From NCBI GenBank assembly GCA_947653315.1, contig CANTGP010000238.1, positions 1-5,287 on the forward strand: DNA of 5,287 nucleotides. Direction: 5' to 3'. Positions within the stretch are counted from its first letter, which is position 1; each line of letters starts with the position of its first letter. A program made the position numbers and the translations under genes. Below are positions 1-5,287 of this stretch, piece after piece. This DNA is from an uncultured Lachnospiraceae bacterium. Its GTDB lineage: Bacteria; Bacillota; Clostridia; Lachnospirales; Lachnospiraceae. The notes beneath the pieces were generated by a model, which was not told the origin of the DNA, did no database searches, and worked only from the letters and a program-made list of their open reading frames with translations.

Positions 1-12
1 CCTTCATTTGGC

Positions 13-28
13 AAAGCATAATTGCTTT
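13..28. repeat. Short perfect inverted repeat (AAAGCA/TGCTTT)
   Basis: AAAGCA (13-18) and TGCTTT (23-28) are perfect complements around a 4-nt TAAT loop. The arm is short and AT-rich and is followed by only one more T, so it is a poor terminator. A second, longer-range pairing, TGGCAAA (9-15) with TTTGCCA (55-61), would compete with it. It could be an operator half-site pair, the tail of a leader from outside the window, or chance. Confidence 0.2.
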
Positions 29-94
29 TAATCTCCCACAAATTGTGACGCACATTTGCCAGAAAGTAATTTTCAAACGCGCTCTAAGTTAGGA

Positions 95-123
95 TTGATT
101 AGGATAGGACAAAAAAATAATTT
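95..123 (+). promoter_or_regulatory. Weak candidate sigma-A promoter for the first gene
   Basis: TTGATT (95-100) and TAATTT (118-123) are separated by 17 nt, the usual spacing. The -35 box matches the TTGACA consensus at four positions and the -10 box matches TATAAT at only three. Transcription would start near 130, leaving a leader of about 20 nt with an AGGGAG ribosome-binding site before the ATG at 152. The position fits the gene start well, but the boxes are weak and the region is AT-rich, so chance is a real alternative. Confidence 0.25.
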
Positions 124-151
124 ATGGGAAAACCAGGGAGATGACAGGGAC

Positions 152-610
152 ATGGAAAAGGAAGAAAGCTATATGCAGGAAATTGCCGACGGGTACCGGC
201 CGGATGTGGAGCGCCTGCTCAAATATATCCCGTGGCTGGAAACCATGAAGGGGAACGATGCCGTATCCGGCACATACAGCGGACAGGGAATCGCGGAGCA
301 TTCCATTACCATTCCGGTATATGACGGCAATCTGCTGAATTTAGTAAAGGATGCCAGACAGACGCAGCTTATGGACAGGAATTATGCTTATGTATATTCC
401 AGGAACCGGATACGCACGGTAGCCGAGGAACAACAGTATATCGCTCATGCAACCATCCGCCAGATGGATGATTTAAAGGGGATTTTATCCAAATACATCT
501 TAGGAGGCATGACGAGGGGCGTCGTATGGGCGCAGGGGGTGACCAACGGTTCCATTCTCAAAGTGCTCGTAAAAATGAAGGAGATTTTGGATTACTGGGA
601 AAAAAGATAA
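152..610 (+). CDS. Small conserved-looking protein of unknown function (152 aa)
   Basis: I do not recognise a characterised family. The product is a soluble 152-aa protein with no signal peptide, no membrane segment and no cysteine, so it is presumably cytosolic. A charged N-terminus leads into a helix around residues 12-27 (RPDVERLLKYIPWLE). The middle carries a Tyr/Gly-rich stretch, then ITIPVYDGNLLNLVKDA and a Tyr-rich NYAYVYSRNR segment. The last third looks helical (DDLKGILSKYILGGMT, then KVLVKMKEILDYWEKR). It resembles, from memory only, 140-150 aa hypothetical proteins of Lachnospiraceae. The frame is open upstream to a TTG at 56, but that stretch looks like promoter and leader, with an in-frame TAA at 29-31. 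I chose ATG 152 for the AGGGAG at 135-140. ATG 173 is a serious alternative, with AAGGAA nine nt upstream and a product beginning MQEIADGYRPD. The gene precedes the TetR gene by 94 nt on the same strand with no clear terminator. Confidence 0.75.
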   Translation: MEKEESYMQEIADGYRPDVERLLKYIPWLETMKGNDAVSGTYSGQGIAEHSITIPVYDGNLLNLVKDARQTQLMDRNYAYVYSRNRIRTVAEEQQYIAHATIRQMDDLKGILSKYILGGMTRGVVWAQGVTNGSILKVLVKMKEILDYWEKR

Positions 611-646
611 AAAGAAAAAAAGATAAAAAGAAAAAAAGATAAAAAG
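606..646. repeat. 16-nt A-rich tandem repeat, about 2.6 copies
   Basis: The unit GATAAAAAGAAAAAAA starts at 606, 622 and 638. The third copy breaks off after GATAAAAAG. The copies are identical. The first TAA (608-610) is the stop codon of the upstream gene. Because 16 is not a multiple of 3, the TAAs at 608, 624 and 640 fall in three different reading frames. The exact copies and A-runs suggest recent expansion by replication slippage. It is not a terminator: there is no hairpin and no T-run on the + strand. Confidence 0.85.
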
Positions 647-658
647 ACGGGAAATAAG

Positions 659-675
659 GGTATTGGGATATGGAA
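659..675 (+). repeat. Copy 1 of a word shared by two spacers (before the TetR gene)
   Basis: GGTATTGGGATATGGAA here matches GGTATTGGATATGGAA at 5234-5249 except for one extra G. It lies 29 nt before the TetR start and just ahead of its ribosome-binding site. Within it, GGATATGGAAA (666-676) differs by one base from the first unit of the 11-nt array after purL. It is not palindromic, so it does not look like a typical TetR operator. Its function is unknown. Confidence 0.5.
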
Positions 676-704
676 AAGGTACGGGCAGGTAAGGGGTTAC
701 ACAA

Positions 705-1301
705 ATGAGTGAGAAGTCAGGGCAGAAGAAACAGTATATTGTGGATACGGCACGCGGGGTTTTTGTGGAAAAAGGGTATAAGAATGTAACGATGAAGGAT
801 ATCGTGGATGCATGCGGTATCAGCAGGGGCGGGCTTTACCTTTATTTTTCCAGTACGCAGGAACTGTTTTTGGAAGTACTTGGATCGGAAGGGGCGGAGA
901 CCGGGGAAACCGGCGAAATGGAAGAACTTTTCGGGGGGGATGCGTTTCCGTCGGATATCCTTGCACTGTTTTTAAAGGAACAGAAGAAAGAACTGCTGCG
1001 CCGGAAAAATAATCTTACCATGGCGGTCTACGAATATTTTTTCGCGCATAAAGTACCAAAGAAAGACAACCCGTTAAAGAAGAAGTTCGACATGGCGGTC
1101 AGGATTGTGGAGAAATTAATTGAGGCCGGCGTGGAGAACGGGGAATTTTACTGTGAAGATGCCAAAGGGGCGGCGAGGAATATTATGTATGTGCTGGAAG
1201 GTCTTAAGATTGCCTCACAGACAAGGGGAATCACGGAAGAAACGGTGGACCGGGAAATCCTTTATATCATGCAGGGGTTGATCATAGAAACAGAGGAATA
1301 G
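705..1301 (+). CDS. TetR/AcrR-family transcriptional regulator
   Basis: This is a DNA-binding one-component regulator of 198 aa, a normal length for the family. The N-terminal domain (about residues 8-55) has the TetR pattern: a first helix ending in FVEKGYKNVTMKDIV (20-34), then the helix-turn-helix DACGISRGGLYLYFSS (35-50), with GGLYLYF (42-48) in the position of the family's recognition helix and its conserved Tyr-Phe. Residues from about 60 to 198 form the variable helical ligand-binding and dimerisation domain, so the inducer cannot be read from sequence. A Gly/Glu-rich stretch with an ETGETGE motif (about 65-71) sits just after the DNA-binding domain and may be a flexible loop. Start ATG 705 is supported by AAGGGG at 691-696, eight nt upstream. 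The gene ends close before purL, so the two are probably co-transcribed. Family members often regulate their own operon, but control of purL is only an inference. No clear promoter or palindromic operator is visible in 611-704. Confidence 0.93.
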   Translation: MSEKSGQKKQYIVDTARGVFVEKGYKNVTMKDIVDACGISRGGLYLYFSSTQELFLEVLGSEGAETGETGEMEELFGGDAFPSDILALFLKEQKKELLRRKNNLTMAVYEYFFAHKVPKKDNPLKKKFDMAVRIVEKLIEAGVENGEFYCEDAKGAARNIMYVLEGLKIASQTRGITEETVDREILYIMQGLIIETEE

Positions 1302-1305
1302 GAAG
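1300..1305 (+). promoter_or_regulatory. Shine-Dalgarno site overlapping the TetR stop codon
   Basis: AGGAAG at 1300-1305 begins inside the TAG stop (1299-1301) of the regulator gene and sits six nt before an ATG at 1312 in the purL frame. This layout would support translational coupling and a purL product ten residues longer, starting MAKSGGCGLI. It competes with the AGGAGG site at 1323-1328 as the purL ribosome-binding site. Confidence 0.4.
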
Positions 1306-1322
1306 TGAAAAATGGCAAAGTC

Positions 1323-1328
1323 AGGAGG
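1323..1328 (+). promoter_or_regulatory. Consensus AGGAGG ribosome-binding site for purL
   Basis: AGGAGG is a full match to the anti-Shine-Dalgarno sequence and lies 13 nt before ATG 1342. The spacing is longer than the usual 5-10 nt. It supports initiation at 1342, where the protein begins MGNVKRIYVEKKK, matching the usual start of this PurL family. Confidence 0.5.
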
Positions 1329-1341
1329 ATGTGGACTCATC

Positions 1342-4300
1342 ATGGGTAATGTGAAGCGTATTTATGTGGAAAAGAAAAAGCCTTTTGCGGTAAAGGCGCG
1401 GGAACTGAAGGAAGAAATCCAAAGTTACTTAAACATCAAAGGGGTGGAGGATGTCAGGGTATTTATCCGTTATGATGTGGAAAACGTATCGGAGGAAACG
1501 TTTGAGTCGGCATGCGGCATGGTATTTTCGGAGCCGCCGGTGGACATCCTGTACCGTGAAACCATTGAAATCCCGGCGGACGGAAGGGTGTTCAGCGTGG
1601 AATTCCTGCCGGGGCAGTTCGACCAGCGGGCGGATTCGGCGGTGCAGTGCGTGAAATTCTTACGGGAAGACGAGCAGCCGGTTATCCGCACGGCGGTGAC
1701 TTATTTGGTGACGGGAAAGATTTCCGATGCGGAATTTGGGCAGATAAAGTCGTACTGCATTAATCCGGTGGATTCCAGGGAGACGGACATGTGCAAACCG
1801 GAAACGCTGGTAACGGATTTTGAAGAACCGGCGGATGTGGCGGTGCTGGACGGTTTTGCGGACATGCCGGAAAACGGGCTGCGGGAACTGTATGATTCCC
1901 TTGGGCTTGCCATGACGTTTAAGGATTTTAAGCATATCCAAAATTATTTCCGGTCGGAGGAGCACAGGAATCCCACGATGACGGAAATCAGGGTGCTGGA
2001 TACTTACTGGTCCGATCATTGCCGTCATACGACGTTTTCCACGGAGCTAAAGGACGTGGAATTCGGGGAGGGTTATTACCGTTCCCCCATTGAGACGACT
2101 TACCAAAGCTATCTCGATACCAGGGAGGAAATTTTTCAGGGCAGGGAAGATAAGTTTGTCTGTCTGATGGATTTGGCGCTGATGGCAATGCGCAAACTGA
2201 AAAAAGACGGGAAGCTGCAGGACATGGAGGAATCCGATGAGATTAACGCCTGTTCCGTTATCGTTCCGGTGGAAATGGATTACGGCGAAGGACCGGTGAC
2301 GGAGGAATGGCTGGTGTTCTTTAAAAACGAAACCCACAACCATCCCACGGAAATCGAGCCTTTCGGCGGCGCGGCCACCTGCCTTGGGGGCGCCATCCGC
2401 GATCCGCTTTCCGGGCGCGGATACGTATATCAGGCGATGCGTGTGACCGGTGCGGCGGATCCCACGGTTCCCGTGGCGGATACCTTAAAAGGAAAACTTT
2501 CCCAAAAGAAGCTGGTGCGCGGCGCGGCGGACGGATATTCCTCCTACGGCAACCAAATCGGTCTTGCCACGGGATACGTAAAGGAAATTTACCACCCGGA
2601 TTATGTGGCAAAAAGAATGGAAATCGGCGCGGTGATGGGCGCGGCGCCAAGAAGGAACGTAATCCGTGAAAATTCCGAGCCGGGCGATATCATCATTCTG
2701 TTGGGCGGACGGACCGGAAGGGACGGCTGCGGCGGCGCCACAGGGTCTTCGAAAGTGCATACGGAGAGTTCCATTGAAACATGCGGCGCGGAAGTACAGA
2801 AGGGGAATGCTCCCACGGAGCGTAAAATACAAAGGCTGTTCCGCAGGGAGGAAGTCAGCCTGCTCATTAAAAAGTGCAACGATTTCGGCGCGGGCGGCGT
2901 ATCGGTGGCAATCGGCGAACTGGCGGACGGGCTGACCGTGGATTTGGACAAAGTGCCGAAAAAATATGCCGGACTGGACGGTACGGAACTGGCAATCTCG
3001 GAATCCCAGGAGAGGATGGCGGTTGTGGTAGCCCCGAAGGATGTGGATGCCTTTTTGGATTATGCGGCGGAAGAAAACCTGGAAGCGGTTGCCGTTGCGG
3101 TAGTGACGGAGGAACCGAGGCTCGTGTTGAAGTGGCGCGGGAAAGAAATCGTGAATATCAGCCGGGCATTTTTGGATACCAACGGCGCACACCAGGAAAC
3201 AAGGGTAAAAGTGGATATCCCGGAGGAAAAAGAAAATTATTTCCGCAAGACGGCAGTGCCGGCCGTGGAAGAAGCGCTGGAAAAGGAAGATGTGAAGGGG
3301 GCATGGCTGGCGCTGTTAAGCGATTTGAATGTCTGTTCCCAAAAAGGGCTGGTGGAAATGTTCGATTCTTCCATCGGTGCGGCTTCCGTGCTGATGCCTT
3401 ACGGCGGGAAGTACCAGCTTACCGAGACACAGGCGATGGTGGCAAAGCTGCCGGTTTTAAAGGGCAAAACCGATACCGTAACCATGATGGGATACGGGTT
3501 TGATCCTTACCTGTCTTCCTGGAGCCCTTACCACGGCGCGATTTATGCCGTAACGGAATCCATGGCAAAGATTGTGGCAAACGGCGGCGATTGTAAAAAT
3601 ATCCGGTTTACGTTCCAGGAATATTTCCGCAGGATGACGTCGGAGCCGGAGCGCTGGAGCCAGCCGTTTGCGGCGCTGCTGGGCGCGTATGATGCCCAGA
3701 TTGGTTATGGTCTTGCATCCATCGGAGGAAAAGACAGCATGTCGGGGACGTTTAACGATATCGACGTACCGCCTACGCTGGTTTCCTTTGCCGTGGACGT
3801 GGCGAAGGAAAAGGATATCGTGACGCCGGAGTTAAAAGAGGCGGGAAATAAACTGGTACAGTTTTGGTTTGCGAAGGACGAATATGACGTACCCGTTTAT
3901 GAAAGCGTTTTGGATTTGTACGGACGGATTACGCAGCTTATGAAAAAAGGTGTTATCAAGTCGGCATATGCCCTGGATGCCAAGGGAATCGCGGCGGCGG
4001 TGAGCAAGATGGCATTCGGGAATAAACTGGGCGTAAAACTGTCGGAGGAACTTCCGGCAAAGGATTTGTTTGAGAACGGCATCGGCGATATCGTGGCGGA
4101 AATCCCGGCGGACCAACTGGCGGTATTGGAAGGAATGGACGGGTTCGGAGAAATCGAAAATTACCGCGTCATCGGCGAAGTCACAAACGGAGGCAAAGAG
4201 GCCGGATTTGCCTATAAGGACATGTTCCTGCCCATGGAGGAAGCGCTGGCTGCATGGACTTCCAAATTGGAGAAAGTATTTCCAACCAAAGCGGTATCCG

Positions 4301-5169
4301 ATACAACGCCTGTGGAATCCCCGCTGTACCGTGCCCCGGATGTGTATGTCTGCAAACATAAGGTGGCGCGTCCTACGGTATTTATTCCCGTATTTCCGGG
4401 AACGAACTGTGAGTATGACAGTGCGAAGGCATTTGAGCGTGCCGGTGCGAAAGTGGTAACGAAAGTATTCAGGAACCGGACGGCGGAAGACATCAGGGAT
4501 TCGGTGGAGGTGTTTGAAAAAGCCATTGACGGGGCGCAGATTATCATGTTTCCCGGCGGTTTTTCCGCAGGGGATGAGCCGGACGGGAGTGCAAAGTTTT
4601 TTGCCACCGCATTCCAAAATGCGAAAATGAAGGAGGCGGTGATGCGGCTGTTAAACGAAAGGGACGGTTTGGCCCTTGGCATCTGTAACGGTTTCCAGGC
4701 ATTGATTAAACTGGGGCTGGTGCCCAACGGGGAAATTACGGGACAGGACGGGGACTCCCCGACGCTGACGTTTAATACCATTAACCGCCATATTTCCAGG
4801 ATGGTATATACCAAGGTGGTTTCGGATAAATCGCCGTGGTTAAGGGAAGCCGAAGTGGGCAGGACTTACGTGACGCCTGCATCCCACGGGGAAGGACGGT
4901 TTGTGGCGCCGAAGGAATGGATAGAGCGGTTGTTTGCGGAAGGACAGGTGGCAACCCAGTACGCGGATGCGGAAGGCAGGGTATCCATGGACGGGGAGTG
5001 GAACGTAAACGGGTCTTACGCGGCCATTGAGGGAATTACCTCAAAAGACGGAAGGTGCTTCGGAAAGATGGCGCATGTGGAACGCCGCGGACAGTCGGTG
5101 GCGACGAATATTTACGGGGAACAGGATTTGAAGATTTTTGAATCCGGTGTCCACTACTTTACGGAATAA
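1342..5169 (+). CDS. purL: Phosphoribosylformylglycinamidine synthase, single-chain (PurL with fused glutaminase)
   Basis: This cytosolic enzyme makes FGAM from FGAR, ATP and glutamine, the fourth step of de novo IMP synthesis. At 1275 aa it is a full-length large-type PurL, so separate PurS and PurQ are not needed. Numbering from ATG 1342: a PurS-like N-domain spans about 1-160 (VKRIYVEKKKPFAVKA near the start; FLPGQFDQRADSA), followed by a linker. The two synthase halves run from about 224 to 1000, with SDHCRHTTF (224-232), NETHNHP (329-335), GGAATCLGGAIRD (342-354), GGRTGRDGCGGATGSS (455-470), CNDFGAGG (512-519) and GGKDSMSGT (795-803). The class I glutaminase domain covers about 1008-1275: PGTNCEYD (1019-1026), FPGGFSAGDEPDG (1070-1082), the nucleophile Cys1115 in GICNGFQ, HGEGRF (1182-1187), and His1245/Glu1247 in AHVER. 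That triad makes it look active. The form matches the clade seen in clostridia and bifidobacteria rather than the proteobacterial one, whose motif is PHPER. An alternative start at 1312 adds ten residues. I see no purine riboswitch or PurR box nearby. Confidence 0.97.
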   Translation: MGNVKRIYVEKKKPFAVKARELKEEIQSYLNIKGVEDVRVFIRYDVENVSEETFESACGMVFSEPPVDILYRETIEIPADGRVFSVEFLPGQFDQRADSAVQCVKFLREDEQPVIRTAVTYLVTGKISDAEFGQIKSYCINPVDSRETDMCKPETLVTDFEEPADVAVLDGFADMPENGLRELYDSLGLAMTFKDFKHIQNYFRSEEHRNPTMTEIRVLDTYWSDHCRHTTFSTELKDVEFGEGYYRSPIETTYQSYLDTREEIFQGREDKFVCLMDLALMAMRKLKKDGKLQDMEESDEINACSVIVPVEMDYGEGPVTEEWLVFFKNETHNHPTEIEPFGGAATCLGGAIRDPLSGRGYVYQAMRVTGAADPTVPVADTLKGKLSQKKLVRGAADGYSSYGNQIGLATGYVKEIYHPDYVAKRMEIGAVMGAAPRRNVIRENSEPGDIIILLGGRTGRDGCGGATGSSKVHTESSIETCGAEVQKGNAPTERKIQRLFRREEVSLLIKKCNDFGAGGVSVAIGELADGLTVDLDKVPKKYAGLDGTELAISESQERMAVVVAPKDVDAFLDYAAEENLEAVAVAVVTEEPRLVLKWRGKEIVNISRAFLDTNGAHQETRVKVDIPEEKENYFRKTAVPAVEEALEKEDVKGAWLALLSDLNVCSQKGLVEMFDSSIGAASVLMPYGGKYQLTETQAMVAKLPVLKGKTDTVTMMGYGFDPYLSSWSPYHGAIYAVTESMAKIVANGGDCKNIRFTFQEYFRRMTSEPERWSQPFAALLGAYDAQIGYGLASIGGKDSMSGTFNDIDVPPTLVSFAVDVAKEKDIVTPELKEAGNKLVQFWFAKDEYDVPVYESVLDLYGRITQLMKKGVIKSAYALDAKGIAAAVSKMAFGNKLGVKLSEELPAKDLFENGIGDIVAEIPADQLAVLEGMDGFGEIENYRVIGEVTNGGKEAGFAYKDMFLPMEEALAAWTSKLEKVFPTKAVSDTTPVESPLYRAPDVYVCKHKVARPTVFIPVFPGTNCEYDSAKAFERAGAKVVTKVFRNRTAEDIRDSVEVFEKAIDGAQIIMFPGGFSAGDEPDGSAKFFATAFQNAKMKEAVMRLLNERDGLALGICNGFQALIKLGLVPNGEITGQDGDSPTLTFNTINRHISRMVYTKVVSDKSPWLREAEVGRTYVTPASHGEGRFVAPKEWIERLFAEGQVATQYADAEGRVSMDGEWNVNGSYAAIEGITSKDGRCFGKMAHVERRGQSVATNIYGEQDLKIFESGVHYFTE

Positions 5170-5174
5170 CAGGG

Positions 5175-5216
5175 AGCGTGTCAGGAAAGGACCGGCAGGG
5201 ATTTTTCTGGCACGCT
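5175..5216 (+). terminator. Hairpin just after purL, possible intrinsic terminator
   Basis: AGCGTGTCAGGAAA (5175-5188) pairs with TTTTCTGGCACGCT (5203-5216) over 14 positions, 12 of them Watson-Crick and two G-U, around a 14-nt loop. It starts five nt after the purL stop, the usual place for a terminator. The T-run after the stem is only TTT (5216-5218) followed by GATATG, so termination may be weak, or the stem may instead protect the mRNA 3' end. The reverse strand has no T-run after the stem, so it is not bidirectional. Confidence 0.6.
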
Positions 5217-5233
5217 TTGATATGTATTAAGAT

Positions 5234-5249
5234 GGTATTGGATATGGAA
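5234..5249 (+). repeat. Copy 2 of a word shared by two spacers (after purL)
   Basis: GGTATTGGATATGGAA is the same as the word at 659-675 but for one missing G. It begins 18 nt after the hairpin and runs straight into the 11-nt tandem array, sharing the array's first unit. The pair brackets the regulator-purL unit in direct orientation. Confidence 0.5.
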
Positions 5250-5287
5250 CGGATTAGGAAAGGATTAAGAATGGATTAAAAATGGAT
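5240..5287. repeat. 11-nt-period tandem repeat, four copies and a partial, cut by the window end
   Basis: The units are GGATATGGAAC (5240), GGATTAGGAAA (5251), GGATTAAGAAT (5262), GGATTAAAAAT (5273) and GGAT (5284 to the end). The GGAT word recurs every 11 nt exactly, with drift in the rest of the unit. Read on the minus strand, the second to fourth units give 7-nt TTAATCC-like words separated by 4 nt. The array may continue past the window. It could be a degenerate minisatellite or an operator array for the next gene. Confidence 0.7.

Noticed and set aside
56..151. N-terminal extension of the first gene from a TTG start
   Set aside because: The stretch is AT-rich with promoter-like boxes, has no good ribosome-binding site before the TTG, and reads as low-quality protein compared with what follows ATG 152.
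661..680. ATATGG word resembling part of a purine riboswitch
   Set aside because: Only this short word matches. The paired stems and the other conserved junction segments of a guanine/adenine riboswitch are missing, and the region is too purine-rich to fold that way. The same applies to the copy near 5242.
1029..1287. Possible site of a fusion or break in the purL/glutaminase region
   Set aside because: The frame is continuous and the synthase and glutaminase motifs occur in the normal order, so the fused form is the standard large PurL rather than an anomaly.
2485..3192. Long minus-strand open frame (235 codons) inside purL
   Set aside because: It lies opposite a confidently identified purL, is rich in His, Arg, Phe and Pro as expected for an antisense shadow, and has no recognisable domain.
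2874..3503. Plus-strand open frame (209 codons) in another frame of purL
   Set aside because: The product is extremely Gly/Arg-rich, as expected from out-of-frame reading of this purine-rich gene, and it overlaps the true frame fully.
3832..4617. Long minus-strand open frame (261 codons) inside purL
   Set aside because: It is antisense to conserved parts of purL, including the glutaminase motif FPGGFSAGDEPDG, so the codon bias of purL explains it. No family resemblance is visible.

Overview
The window reads as a stretch of a Firmicutes (Clostridia) chromosome, most likely Lachnospiraceae. This rests on three things: a clostridial-type single-chain phosphoribosylformylglycinamidine (FGAM) synthase, good AGGAGG-like Shine-Dalgarno sites, and a purine-rich, G-over-C coding strand of moderate GC. 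I cannot name the genus. All three supported genes are on the + strand and none lies on the minus strand.

Layout. Positions 1-151 hold no supported gene, only a weak candidate promoter and a small inverted repeat. At 152-610 is a small cytosolic protein of unknown function. Its stop codon opens a 16-nt A-rich tandem repeat (606-646), followed by a purine-rich spacer to 704. At 705-1301 is a TetR/AcrR-type regulator. About 40 nt downstream (10 nt if an earlier ATG is used) begins purL (1342-5169), a complete FGAM synthase fused to its glutaminase domain, with all the catalytic motifs I can check present. A hairpin at 5175-5216 follows the purL stop. The window ends inside an 11-nt tandem repeat (5240-5287).

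How the genes relate. PurL catalyses the fourth step of de novo IMP synthesis. The regulator directly upstream, with no visible promoter or terminator in between, implies a shared transcript. Whether it controls purine synthesis is not shown by the sequence: I see no guanine riboswitch or PurR box in the window. The unknown gene may be read through into the regulator, since I see no terminator after it.

I found no convincing new multi-gene system. The most unusual signals are in the spacers: a 16-nt repeat that puts a stop codon in all three frames, an 11-nt-period repeat array after purL, and a near-identical 16-17 nt word in the two spacers on either side of the regulator-purL pair.
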